Source of the DNA: Lawsonibacter sp.
GTDB lineage: Bacteria; Bacillota; Clostridia; Oscillospirales; Oscillospiraceae
Length of the DNA stretch: 34,843 nucleotides
Assembly: GCA_022801435.1 (NCBI GenBank)
Contig: JAAWSG010000021.1
Location: 1-34,843, forward strand
Reading direction: 5' to 3'
In this document: positions 16,328-24,806 of the stretch, piece by piece
Layout of the letters: each line of letters begins with the position of its first letter
Numbering within the stretch: position 1 is the stretch's first letter
Translations under genes and position numbers: made by a program
The notes under the pieces: generated by a model
What the model was told of the DNA's origin: nothing
Seen by the model: the letters and a program-made list of their open reading frames with translations, nothing else
The model's database searches: none

Positions 16328-17482
16328 TCAAATCATCTCGATAAAGGCGGCGATGCGGGTGGTGAGCTGGCCCACGTCGGCTTTGGAGTAGTCCGTGTCC
16401 ACCGCAAGGAACGGAATTCCCATCTCGCCGGCCAGCCTTTTGATCTCATAGCGCTCCACGGTATAGGGGTGGCAGGTCTGAAGCTCGATTTCCAAAATGC
16501 CGTCCACCTTGAACTCCTCCACCAGGCCGGGGAGCAGCTCCATACGCTGGGTATTGGGGGTCATCACCGCGCAGCCGATGTTCAGATAGCGCCGGGCGAT
16601 GGCGGACATGATATCCTCCGCCTCGGTGTCCACCAGGTAGCGGGTGGGCTTGATGCCGCCGCAGTTTTCAAAGCAGACCACCACGCCGCCGTTCTCCTCC
16701 ACAATTTTCACCGTCTTCTCCAGCACGCCGCCGATGGGACAGCCGGTCACCAGGATGCGCTTCTGCCCGGCGGGAATGGGGCGCTTGCCGGCCTCATAGT
16801 CCGCCTTGAGCTGGGCGGTGAGGCCGGTGAGCTTTTGCAAATTGGCCTGCAGGTCAAAGCTGAACCCCAGCCCATCCATCAGCTGGTACAGCCCCAGGCC
16901 GCTGAAGGGGGGCGGGTCCAGCTTTTGCAGCTCCATCAGCGCGGTCCGGGCCTGGCGCAGCTGGTTGCGCACCCTGGCGGCCTGGCGCAGGGCGTCATCG
17001 GTGATGGTGACCTGGAACTTCTCCTCCAGGGCGGCACGGAAGCGGTGCAGCTCCTTGGTCCACATCTCCAGGGCGTAGCTCCGGTCGATCCCCTGGGGGA
17101 GCTGGAGGATATACACGTCCTTCATCCGCCCCAGCAGCTCATACATCTTCTTTTTGCCGTCGCAGGTGGTCTCCCCCACGATCAGGTCGGAGAAATAGGT
17201 GTAGGGGCAGGTGTCCGACACGGCAAAGCCATAGCTGGACTTAATCAGCGGGCACAGATTTTTGGGCAGGTCCCGCTCGGCGGCGGGGATGGGCTCGGGG
17301 CTCATGCCGCACAGGCTGACGGGATGCACTCCGGCGGCGTCCATAAGCTCGCAGGGGGTAAAGGTGCAGAAGGTTCCGGCAATGTGCCCTCCCGCCTCCT
17401 TGATGGCCTTGGCCCTCAAAAACCCGTCCTTGCGGGCTTGGGTAAACGCTTCAAATTGAGCAGGCAGCTGATATTCGCTCAC
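16328..17482 (-). CDS. Double-cubane-cluster protein (2-hydroxyacyl-CoA dehydratase subunit D superfamily)
   Basis: The GTG at 17482, 9 nt after AAGGAGG, gives 384 residues. The fold family is that of HgdB/FldC-type dehydratases, but the compact single subunit, the adjacent activator and the signature NLCPLIKSSYGF-14 residues-VGETTCDGKKKM point to double-cubane cluster proteins (DCCP), which hold an [8Fe-9S] cluster. Cysteines at 39, 44, 58, 77, 92 and 107 are candidate ligands. Such proteins reduce small substrates such as acetylene in vitro; the natural substrate is not known. It is translated after its activator (36-bp gap). A divergent paralogue lies at 18451. Confidence 0.85.
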   Translation of the reverse strand: MSEYQLPAQFEAFTQARKDGFLRAKAIKEAGGHIAGTFCTFTPCELMDAAGVHPVSLCGMSPEPIPAAERDLPKNLCPLIKSSYGFAVSDTCPYTYFSDLIVGETTCDGKKKMYELLGRMKDVYILQLPQGIDRSYALEMWTKELHRFRAALEEKFQVTITDDALRQAARVRNQLRQARTALMELQKLDPPPFSGLGLYQLMDGLGFSFDLQANLQKLTGLTAQLKADYEAGKRPIPAGQKRILVTGCPIGGVLEKTVKIVEENGGVVVCFENCGGIKPTRYLVDTEAEDIMSAIARRYLNIGCAVMTPNTQRMELLPGLVEEFKVDGILEIELQTCHPYTVERYEIKRLAGEMGIPFLAVDTDYSKADVGQLTTRIAAFIEMI

Positions 17483-17518
17483 AACGAAAAACCTCCTTAT
17501 ATTTGTCTGGCGCAATGG

Positions 17519-18292
17519 TCAGACACTGCTGATTTTGCTGGCGGCCAGCGCCGCGCCGATGGCCCCCGCGTACCGGGCCAGCGGGCTGGAGCGCACCTCC
17601 ACCCCCAGCTTTTGGGACAGGGATTCCAGGATGTAGGGGCTCTCGCACAGCCCGCCGGTCAGATAGCACGGCCCCCCCGGGACGGTGAGCTTGCCGCACT
17701 GGGAGGCCACCTTGTTGACGATGGACTCCACAATCCCGAAGGCAATGTCCTCCTTGGACGCGCCGCTTCCGATGAGGCTGATGACCTCGCTCTCGGCAAA
17801 GACCGTACACATGGAGCTGATGGAGATGCCCGAGCCGCTGCGGGCCAGCTCGCACAGCCTGCCCGGGTCCACGCACAGAGTGTTGGCCATAATCTCCAAA
17901 AACCGGCCCGTCCCGGCGGAGCACTTGTCGTTCATCAGGAAATCCTGCACCATCCCGTCCGCCATCGCTATGACCTTGGTGTCCTGCCCGCCGATGTCGA
18001 TAATCATACAGGGCTGGCTCCCGAACAAAAAGGCGCTGCCTCTGGCGTGGCAGGTGATCTCGGTGACGGTTTTTTTGGCGTAGGGGACGTTGAGCCGCCC
18101 GTAGCCGGTGGCCACGCAGGGCATATTTCCCGGGGAATAGCCCTGCCGCTCCAGATGGTCATAGAGGGCCTGGGCGGTGTCTCCGCTGCTCCACCCGGTG
18201 GGCATGACCATGTGGCAGACCAGCTCGCGGCCGTCCTCCACAACGGCCAGCTTTGCGCAGGTGGAGCCGATATCCACTCCGATACTATACAT
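17519..18292 (-). CDS. ATP-dependent activator of double-cubane / dehydratase type (BadF/HgdC family)
   Basis: This 257-residue ASKHA-fold ATPase has GVDIGSTCAKLAV as phosphate loop 1 and DIGGQDTKVI as loop 2. The two cysteines that bind the [4Fe-4S] cluster between the subunits of the homodimer are C124 (NDKCSAGTGRF) and C162 (ISSMCTVFAESEV). It uses ATP to inject low-potential electrons into its partner, the DCCP directly downstream. It may also serve the second DCCP, which has no activator of its own in the window. Confidence 0.93.
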   Translation of the reverse strand: MYSIGVDIGSTCAKLAVVEDGRELVCHMVMPTGWSSGDTAQALYDHLERQGYSPGNMPCVATGYGRLNVPYAKKTVTEITCHARGSAFLFGSQPCMIIDIGGQDTKVIAMADGMVQDFLMNDKCSAGTGRFLEIMANTLCVDPGRLCELARSGSGISISSMCTVFAESEVISLIGSGASKEDIAFGIVESIVNKVASQCGKLTVPGGPCYLTGGLCESPYILESLSQKLGVEVRSSPLARYAGAIGAALAASKISSV

Positions 18293-18381
18293 AGAAAATT
18301 CTTTTTCCTCCCTTATTTATTTGGATTTTCGATATAAAGCGGGGCGTATGGCATGATTTTTGTTTTATATAATGGGGAAAA

Positions 18382-18409
18382 TTGCTTCTCAAGCCCGGGG
18401 ATCTATGAT
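18382..18409 (+). promoter_or_regulatory. Promoter of the second DCCP gene
   Basis: TTGCTT (18382-18387), 16 nt, TATGAT (18404-18409), located 41 nt before the ATG in the region between the divergent DCCP units. The minus-strand promoter for the activator must also lie in 18293-18450 but no clear box stands out. Confidence 0.5.
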
Positions 18410-18450
18410 ATGATCGTACCACCAAACAGAGATAAGGAGGAGACGTTTGA

Positions 18451-19653
18451 ATGGCCACACTTCCAGAGCGGTTTGAGGAATTTGCCCAGGCCCGGCGCAA
18501 CGGCTTTCTGCGGGTGATGGAGCTGAAGGACAGCGGCGCCACCATCTGCGGGACCTTCTGCCAGTACGCTCCGGCGGAGATCATCCGGGCGGCGGGGCTG
18601 TACATGGTGGGGCTGTGCGGCAAGAGCCAGGAGCCCATCCCGGCGGCGGAGCGGGAGCTGCCCGCCAACCTGTGTCCGCTGATTAAGTCCAGCTACGGCC
18701 ACGTCCTGGAGGATAGCTGCCCCTACGCCTACTTTTCCGATCTGGTGGTGGGGGAGACCACCTGCGACGGGAAGAAAAAGATGTTTGAGATGCTGGGCAG
18801 GCACAAGCCCACCCGGGTCATCCATCTGCCCAACGTGCCCGACCGGGAGCGCTCGCTGGAGGGCTGGGTCCAGGAGCTCCGGGAGTTCCGAGCCGACCTG
18901 GAGCAGCGGTTCCACCTCACCATCACCGACGAGATGCTCCGGGAGTCCATCCGCTGGTGCAACAGGGAGCGCGTCCAGGCCGCCCGGATTTACGAGCTGG
19001 GCCGCTGCGACCCGCCCGCCATCCGCGGGGTGGACATGCGCAATATCATGGAGGGGGAGCAGTACATCTTCAACAAGGAGGAGAAGTACCAAAAGCTCAC
19101 CGAGATCCTGGACCGCTGCGAAGCGGACTGGCGCGCTGGCAGGGGCCCCTACCCCCCGGACGCCCACCCGGTGCGGATTCTGGTCTCCGGAGCCGGCTTC
19201 GGCGGTTCGGCGGAGAAGACCATCAACGTGATCGAGGAGCTGGGCGGGGCCATTGTCTGCTACGAGGGGTGCAGCGGCATCGTCTCCCGCCGCCGTCTGG
19301 TGGAGGAGTCCGAGACAAAGGACCCCATTGTGTGCATCGCGGAAAAGTATCTGGAGGTCCCCTGCGCGGTCATGGCCCCCAACGACGCCCGCTTCGCCCA
19401 GGTGGAGGCCACCATCGACGAGTGGAAGATTGACGGAGTCGTGAGCATCACCCTCCACTCCTGCAACCCCTTCGGCATTGAGGCCCGCAATATTGAGCGG
19501 GTGTGCCAGCAGCGCGGCGTCCCCCATCTGCACCTCTCCACTGATTTCTCCCAGAGCGACGCGGGACAGCTCCGGACCCGGATCGGCGCCTTTTTGGAGA
19601 TGCTCCAGACCCGCCGGAACGCCCGGCAGGACAGCGGCGCGGCCTGCGTCTGA
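18451..19653 (+). CDS. Second double-cubane-cluster protein, divergent paralogue
   Basis: This 400-residue paralogue of the protein at 16328 is aligned through its whole length. The Cys pattern is retained: C37, C56 (LCGKSQEPIPAAE), C75 (ANLCPLIKSSYG), C90 (DSCPYAYFSD) and C105 (GETTCDGKKKM), with an extra C33. AAGGAGG lies 9 nt before the ATG. It is read away from the activator/DCCP pair with its own promoter, so the two copies may serve different substrates or conditions while sharing one activator. A bidirectional terminator follows. Confidence 0.85.
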   Translation: MATLPERFEEFAQARRNGFLRVMELKDSGATICGTFCQYAPAEIIRAAGLYMVGLCGKSQEPIPAAERELPANLCPLIKSSYGHVLEDSCPYAYFSDLVVGETTCDGKKKMFEMLGRHKPTRVIHLPNVPDRERSLEGWVQELREFRADLEQRFHLTITDEMLRESIRWCNRERVQAARIYELGRCDPPAIRGVDMRNIMEGEQYIFNKEEKYQKLTEILDRCEADWRAGRGPYPPDAHPVRILVSGAGFGGSAEKTINVIEELGGAIVCYEGCSGIVSRRRLVEESETKDPIVCIAEKYLEVPCAVMAPNDARFAQVEATIDEWKIDGVVSITLHSCNPFGIEARNIERVCQQRGVPHLHLSTDFSQSDAGQLRTRIGAFLEMLQTRRNARQDSGAACV

Positions 19654-19704
19654 GAAAAAAGCATCCAGGGTACGGCAAATCGCCGTACCCTGGATTTTTA
19701 TCCA
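19653..19704. terminator. Bidirectional terminator between the second DCCP and the seleno-operon
   Basis: ATCCAGGGTACGGC and GCCGTACCCTGGAT form a perfect 14-bp stem with a 5-nt loop (19663-19695). T-runs flank it in both directions (TTTTTA on plus, TTTTTT on minus), so it serves both convergent units. Confidence 0.95.
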
Positions 19705-19716
19705 CGAACAGCGCAG

Positions 19717-19995
19717 TCATTCCATCGGTGTCACGGTGCGGGTGTGCGCGTCATATTCCATGCGATAGAACGAAAAGCTGTGCCCCTCCGGGAACGCGTC
19801 TGGGGCGCTCAGCACCGCCCGGACCTGCTCCAGGGCCTCCGGGGGGCAGCGGAGGGACAGGCCGCAGTGGGCGGTCAGCTCCCGGGGGGTGGGCATCACC
19901 GGCGCGGGCATCCCCGCCTGCTCCAGCGCCTTCTGGGCCCGGATGGCCGCCCTGGAGTCGGGAAACACGATCACACAGTAGCTGTGCTTTTCCAT
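19717..19995 (-). CDS. DUF3343 family protein (putative Se/S carrier-like)
   Basis: A 92-residue protein of the DUF3343 family: opening YCVIVFPDSRAAIRAQKAL, a middle block TPRELTAHCGLSLRC with two cysteines at the place expected for this family, and a beta-rich end. DUF3343 proteins occur with selenium and Fe-S metabolism genes and are annotated as putative Se/S carriers; the function is unproven. It is the last gene of the minus-strand selenoprotein operon, 33 bp after the binding-protein gene. Confidence 0.82.
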   Translation of the reverse strand: MEKHSYCVIVFPDSRAAIRAQKALEQAGMPAPVMPTPRELTAHCGLSLRCPPEALEQVRAVLSAPDAFPEGHSFSFYRMEYDAHTRTVTPME

Positions 19996-20028
19996 TTTGT
20001 GCGAAAGCCGCCGGACAGAGCCGCGGGC

Positions 20029-21387
20029 TCAGCTGACCGCGTGCATGGGGGCCACATAGGCTCCGTCCCCGGTATACGGCTCAATGGGGCTCTCGGTCTT
20101 GCTGCCGTTCTCCATCCACTTGGCCACCTTGCCCACCTGGCTGCTGTGGTCCACGCCGTCAATGGTCTCGGCCATGTACAGCCAGTCGGCGTAGCTCATG
20201 CCCAGGGGCTGGATCTCGTCGATTTTGGCCTCGTCAATAAAGGTCTGGAAATCCTCAATCCCGCACTTCTCCAGCCAGCTCAGATCCATGAAGCCCTCGG
20301 TATCGGTGACCAGGGTCCGCTCCTCCTCGGGCACGCCCAGCATGTCGTACCAGTCCTCATAGTTGCTCATGTTGTCCTTGCTGATGGTCCAGCACATGGT
20401 GCGCCCCTCGGCGTTGGTCTTCAAATACATGGTGCGCAGGCCCACCGCGTCAGAGGTCCCGAAGGTTTTGGCGAACATCAGCCCGGCGCTGTAGGGGTGC
20501 TGATACATATATTTCAGGGACAGGCAGTGGGCCAGGACCAGACGGGTGGTCAGCTCGGGGTGCTGCTCGGCAAAGTCGGCGTTGATGTAGTAGCCGCAGT
20601 GGATGCCCCAGCCGGTGGACTTGTCCTCCTTCACGTCCGCGTGCCAGGCGGTGGCCAGGATCTTGCCAAAGCCCTCCTCCTCCGCGATGGAGGCGTAGGG
20701 GTCGCAGCAGGTAAAGATGTCCAGATGCCCGGCTCTCAGGGCCATCATGGCGTCCTCATCCCCCATGGAGGAGCCTTTGTAATAGGTCCCGATGTCGGAG
20801 GGAATGCCCAGCTTGTCGCAGATCTCCAGCCAGAAGGTGCTGTAGTTGGAGCCCTCCCCCATGTCCAGGGTCTTGCCCACCACCTCGTCCAGCGACTCGA
20901 TCTCGGGGGACACCACCAGGTACATGGCGCCGCCCAGGTGGGAGCCGGCGGGCATGATGACCCGGGCGCCCTTGTTGTAGTTCTGAATCAGGCCGCCGAA
21001 GCCGGCGTAGCCCACCACCATCTCCCCCGAGGCCATGGCGGAGGCCACCTGACCGGTTTTGGTGATATTTACGTGGAGGCCCAGCGCGTCATACAGCCCG
21101 GTGTCCTGGCCGATAATCGCGCCCACCATGTGGTCGCAGTTGTTGTAGCCCATCTCGATGACAAAATCCTTGTCGGCCTCCGGGATCTCGGGCAGGTGGT
21201 CCAGATAGGGGGCGATCTCAGCCTCGGGGTCGTAGTCCACCTGGGACAGGCCCTGGGGCGTGCCGGTCTGGCTTCCCTGGGTCTGCCCGGGGGACGGCGT
21301 GCCGCCTTGGCTGCTGTCGTGGCAGGCAGCCGCCGTCAGCAGCATAGCGGCCGCCAGAGCCAGGGCCAATCTCTTTTTTGTTTTCAT
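20029..21387 (-). CDS. ABC transporter substrate-binding lipoprotein, Cys-rich (NMT1/SsuA type)
   Basis: This 452-residue lipoprotein has a signal peptide with lipobox ending at C22. Two lobes of the nitrate/sulfonate/taurine-type binding fold follow (VIEMGYNNCDHMVGAIIG at the ligand entry, GKTLDMGEGSNYS, ALRAGHLDIFTCCDP). The many cysteines (NNCDH, TCCDP, GIHCGY, AHCLS, TMCW) are unusual for this family and sit where a ligand would bind, suggesting a thiol- or metal-reactive substrate. A His follows the first Cys closely. It lies downstream of the two selenocysteine permeases. It is a second binding protein in the operon besides the one at 24807. Confidence 0.88.
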   Translation of the reverse strand: MKTKKRLALALAAAMLLTAAACHDSSQGGTPSPGQTQGSQTGTPQGLSQVDYDPEAEIAPYLDHLPEIPEADKDFVIEMGYNNCDHMVGAIIGQDTGLYDALGLHVNITKTGQVASAMASGEMVVGYAGFGGLIQNYNKGARVIMPAGSHLGGAMYLVVSPEIESLDEVVGKTLDMGEGSNYSTFWLEICDKLGIPSDIGTYYKGSSMGDEDAMMALRAGHLDIFTCCDPYASIAEEEGFGKILATAWHADVKEDKSTGWGIHCGYYINADFAEQHPELTTRLVLAHCLSLKYMYQHPYSAGLMFAKTFGTSDAVGLRTMYLKTNAEGRTMCWTISKDNMSNYEDWYDMLGVPEEERTLVTDTEGFMDLSWLEKCGIEDFQTFIDEAKIDEIQPLGMSYADWLYMAETIDGVDHSSQVGKVAKWMENGSKTESPIEPYTGDGAYVAPMHAVS

Positions 21388-21472
21388 GTTGCTCCTCTCC
21401 TTATGGGATATTCAGGCTCCATCCGGTTTTGTCCCGAGATGGAACCGTTTCACCTATGCGGCTGCCGCCGCG

Positions 21473-21496
21473 CCTGTCCGCCGGCGGACGGACAGG
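21473..21496 (-). repeat. Hairpin between permease 2 and binding-protein genes
   Basis: CCTGTCCG and CGGACAGG pair perfectly around an 8-nt loop in the 167-bp gap. It has no U-run. It may slow decay or set relative expression within the operon. Confidence 0.4.
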
Positions 21497-21554
21497 GGCC
21501 TGCTCTCAACTGAGAGCTGTTCATTGCGTCCCTGACGAGACTGCCGCCCCGCCC

Positions 21555-22379
21555 CTATGCCCCGCGCTTCCAGCGCAGCAGCACATCCTCCAGCACCAGC
21601 ACCAGACGGTCCATCATAAATCCCACGATCCCGGCTATAAACATATAGGCCATAATCGCGGTGGTATCCAGCTGAACCTGTGCCTCGTGGATCAAAAATC
21701 CAAAGCCGGTGGTGGTCGCAATGAACTCCGCTCAGACGACCGCGCCCCAGGCGCTGCCAATTGATACGCGAAGCCCGGTGATCAGACCGGACATGCTGGA
21801 GGGGAACACGACATCGGTGATGGGGGCCAGTCCCTTGGCTCCCATGCTGCGCACCGCGTTGTAGTAGTCCGGGCTGATCTCCTGCACCGCCGTCACGGTG
21901 GCCAGCAGCACATTGAATGTCGCCTGGAACGCAATGATAAAGATGGTAGGGCCGTCCCCCAGGCCGAACCACACCACCGCCAGCGGGACCCAGCTCATGG
22001 TGGGGATCTGGCGCAGGGAGTTGATAAAGGGGGCGATGGCATACATCACCAGCTTGGAAAATCCCATGGCCATGCCGATTGGAAAGCCGATCACAGCCCC
22101 CCAGAACACGCCCACGGTCACCCGGCGCATGGTAATCGCCACACTGCGCCAGACATACGCGTCCCCCACCGCGTACCCCATCTTACCCAGGATACCCTCG
22201 ATCATGGGGAACTTGAACGAGTCGTCCACCCAGTGGGCCGCCACATACCAGATCACAATGATACAGGCCAGGGACGCCGCCAGATTGCCATAGTAGGACA
22301 CCCAGCTGCGCACGGCTCTGCGCACACGGCCGTTCCGTTTTTCATCTGCCCGGTTTTGTTGATACTGCCTGTCTGTCAT
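21555..22379 (-). CDS. saoP: ABC transporter permease with predicted selenocysteine (copy 2)
   Basis: A binding-protein-dependent permease with about six membrane segments, 274 residues if UGA at 21732-21734 is read as selenocysteine (residue 216). Without read-through the product stops there, yet the same frame continues for 58 more residues of normal permease sequence (AEFIATTTGFGF..., final helix, RWKR) to a TAG. The EAA loop is present (YYNAVRSMGA). The neighbouring paralogue has UGA at the same place with the same AEFIAT following. The gene symbol rests on my memory of the NCBI SAO family naming. This pair forms the channel with the ATPase at 23837. Confidence 0.85.
21700..21712 (-). promoter_or_regulatory. 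Weak SECIS-like hairpin after the UGA of permease copy 2
   Basis: CCA/UGG pair around CCGGCUU starting 20 nt after the UGA. Only 3 bp, but the loop GG lies at nt 25-26, the same place as in copy 1. On its own this would not be convincing. Confidence 0.35.
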
Positions 22380-22519
22380 TCCTGTTTGCTCACATCCTTT
22401 TGCCGCCGTTTACTGCCGGTTGACGGTCTTCATCCCTGCCCAGGGCGGGGACGGAACGCCTGTTCCCGAACCGGGAACTGTCCATTGCGGCAGCGCGCAG
22501 GTCAATTCCTGCAAGCCGC

Positions 22520-23347
22520 CTATCGCTTCCAGCGCAGCAGCACGGTCTCCAGGAGCAGCACAAATCTGTCCTGTGCAAATCCAAATATGCCCACCAGAGC
22601 CATATAGGCCATGACCGTGTCCGTCCAAAGATGGGACTGGGCATAGCTGAGGATATAGCCGAAACCGTCGCTCGTCGCAATGAACTCTGCTCACATAACT
22701 GTCATCCAGGCGCCGCCCAGAGCCATCCGCACACCGGTGATGAGGCCGGAGGTACAGCCGGGGAGCACCACATCGACCACAACGTCCCTGCTGCTGGCCC
22801 CCATGCTGCGCACCGCGTTATAAAAGTCGGGGCTGATATCCTGGATACCGGCAATGACATTGAGAATCACAACAAACACGGTGCTGAACGTGATGATAAA
22901 GATGGTGGGGCCGTCCCCCAGGCCGAACCAGATGATGGCCATGGGGACCCAGGCTGTAATGGGGATCTGGCGCAGGGCGTTGATATAGGGCGCCAGGGTG
23001 CGCATCAGCCAGGGAGAAAAGCCCATCAGCACCCCCACCGGGAAGCCGATCAGCACCGCCAGCCCCACTCCCTTGAGGACCCGGACCAGGGTAATCAGGA
23101 AGTGATGCCAGAAGTAGGGGTCTGCCAGCGCCTCAAAGAACCGGGCCAGCACGTCCTCAAGGTAGGGGAAGGTGATAATGTAGTTGATTTTGTGGGCCGC
23201 AAAGTACCAGACAATCAAAATCAGAGACAGACAGGCCGCAAACGCGAGATAGTAGGCCGCGGAGCCAAACATGCGCCTGAAATTCCGCCGGTCACCAATC
23301 CGCACAGAGGTCTGCATTCGCCGGATATCTCGTTCACCTTGGTTCAT
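22520..23347 (-). CDS. saoP: ABC transporter permease with predicted selenocysteine (copy 1)
   Basis: This 275-residue permease is a paralogue of the next gene downstream. The in-frame UGA (22691-22693, residue 219) lies in GGAWMTVM-U-AEFIATSDGFGY, where taurine/nitrate-type permeases normally have a small residue before AE. The frame continues 56 residues to TAG and ends RWKR like its copy. Three features favour selenocysteine over decay: both copies share the position, the downstream sequence is conserved, and another clear selenoprotein lies in the same operon. The residue sits in the fifth or sixth membrane segment, where a selenol could touch the passing substrate (inference). A 77-bp gap separates it from the DsrE-like gene. 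Confidence 0.86.
22657..22672 (-). promoter_or_regulatory. SECIS-like hairpin after the UGA of permease copy 1
   Basis: AGCGA pairs with UCG(G)CU, one G bulged, giving a loop CGGUU with the GGU expected of bacterial SECIS elements. It starts 19 nt after the UGA, within the usual spacing. Confidence 0.6.
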
Positions 23348-23424
23348 GGAGTGTTTTCATCACCTCGTATTCTCACCGCGGGGGCGCGGGCGGGCGGAGA
23401 GAGGTCCGTCCCGCCCCGGCAGCC

Positions 23425-23760
23425 CTACAGTGTAATGACCTGGTCAATATTGGCGCCCGCCAGGGCGGTGTAGACATTGGGGAAGCATCCGATGCCCGCG
23501 GGCGCGATGAGCTTGTCGTCGATCTCCCGCTGGATACAGCAGCGGTCACAGGCCATCAGCAGCATTCCGGTCTTCTCCGCCAGGGCGGACAGGCGCTTGG
23601 CAATGTCGTTCCCCTCCTGCAGCATGTAGCAGTTGTCAAAGAAGAACATCATGCCTGCCACCTCGGCCACATGGGTGCCCTTCTCCAGCTGGGGAATAAT
23701 CATGTTCTCCAAAATCTCGCGGGCGTGCTCCGACTCAAACAAATACGCTACCTTCATCAT
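23425..23760 (-). CDS. saoD: DsrE-related Cys-rich protein
   Basis: This 111-residue cytoplasmic protein has a DsrE-like alpha/beta fold (VAYLFESEHAREILENMI start, GMLLMACDRCC strand-loop). Cysteines at 44, 71, 74, 75 and 92 include the ACDRCC cluster, well suited to carry sulfur, selenium or a soft metal. AGGAGG lies 5 nt before the ATG. It sits between the ATPase and the first selenocysteine permease. It fits the 'DsrE-related protein SaoD' family as I remember it; the role is inferred. Confidence 0.78.
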   Translation of the reverse strand: MMKVAYLFESEHAREILENMIIPQLEKGTHVAEVAGMMFFFDNCYMLQEGNDIAKRLSALAEKTGMLLMACDRCCIQREIDDKLIAPAGIGCFPNVYTALAGANIDQVITL

Positions 23761-23836
23761 GTTTTCCTCCTAAAAATTTATATTTTGATACGCAGGCTGC
23801 TTCTGTGTCTCCACCCTGTACAGGGCGGGCCGGCAA

Positions 23837-24766
23837 TCAGCGTCTGTGCCGGGGAAGGATGTTTTTCCGCTCCTTCTTTGGAGCTGAGGTGGGCTTCTCA
23901 GGCCCTAAAATGGTGCGGCCCTCATGCAGGCCGGCGCCGGTCTCCACATTTTCGATGAACTTCATCAGGTCCTTGTCCTCTTCGTTGAAAACCTCGCCGT
24001 TCAGCGCCTGCTTCAGCACCTCGGTCAGCTGGTCCATATACTCGTGATACCGCACGCTGGCGCGGTCCCGGGGCCGGGGCAGGTCAATGCGGACATCGGC
24101 CATAATGCGCCCGTAGTCCCGGGACATGACCACCACCCGGTCGCTGAAATAGATGGCCTCGTCCACGTCGTGGGTGACCATCATAGTGGTCACCTTCCGC
24201 TGCTGAAGCATGGCCTCCATCTGGATCTGGAGCAGCTTGCGCATCTGGAAGTCCACCGCGCCCAGGGGCTCGTCCATCAGCAGGATCTTGGGCTCGCAGG
24301 CCAGGCCGCGCAGAATCGCCACGCGCTGCTTCATGCCGCCGGACAGCTCATGGATATAGCTGTTGGCGCTCTCCTCCATCTGGGCGATGGCCAGCAGCTC
24401 TTGCAGTCGCCGCTCCCGCTCCGCCCTGGGGACCCCCTGCTTTTTCATGGGATACATAATGTTGTCCTTCACCTTCAGCCAGGGCAGCAGCGCGTAGTTT
24501 TGAAACACGAAGGCCCGGTCAGGTCCGGGCTTGGTCACCGGACTGCCGTTGACCAGGACCTGTCCCGAGTCCGCGGCCTGAAACCCGGCGATGATGGTCA
24601 ATGTGGTGGTCTTTCCGCAGCCGGAGGGGCCCACCAGACTGACAAATTCCCCCTCGTTCACCTCGAAGGAGATATCCCGCAGCACCAGCTTGCGCTCCCT
24701 CTTGTTCCCCATTCCGGCGAAGGATTTTGTAATTCCTTGTACTGAGATTGACATATTGGCGTCCAT
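23837..24766 (-). CDS. saoA: ABC transporter ATP-binding protein
   Basis: This 309-residue ATPase of the nitrate/sulfonate/taurine (SsuB/TauB) type has Walker A GPSGCGKT (46-53), a Q-loop in VFQNYALLPW (88-97), signature LSGGMKQR (141-148), Walker B ILLMDEP (161-167) and the H-loop THDVDEA. A C-terminal extension of about 60 residues goes beyond the core and is basic at the end. It should power the two selenocysteine permeases. A second in-frame ATG 12 nt inside (24754) is also a possible start. Confidence 0.93.
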   Translation of the reverse strand: MDANMSISVQGITKSFAGMGNKRERKLVLRDISFEVNEGEFVSLVGPSGCGKTTTLTIIAGFQAADSGQVLVNGSPVTKPGPDRAFVFQNYALLPWLKVKDNIMYPMKKQGVPRAERERRLQELLAIAQMEESANSYIHELSGGMKQRVAILRGLACEPKILLMDEPLGAVDFQMRKLLQIQMEAMLQQRKVTTMMVTHDVDEAIYFSDRVVVMSRDYGRIMADVRIDLPRPRDRASVRYHEYMDQLTEVLKQALNGEVFNEEDKDLMKFIENVETGAGLHEGRTILGPEKPTSAPKKERKNILPRHRR

Positions 24767-24806
24767 TCCCTTGCTTTGTGATGATTGAATCCCCTTCCGC
24801 CCTGTG

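Noticed and set aside
21732-22693. UGA codons in both permeases as ordinary pseudogene stops
   Set aside because: Both copies share the position, the downstream protein sequence is conserved to a proper stop, and a clear selenoprotein with a SECIS lies in the same operon. Inheritance of one stop mutation before duplication remains possible but less likely.
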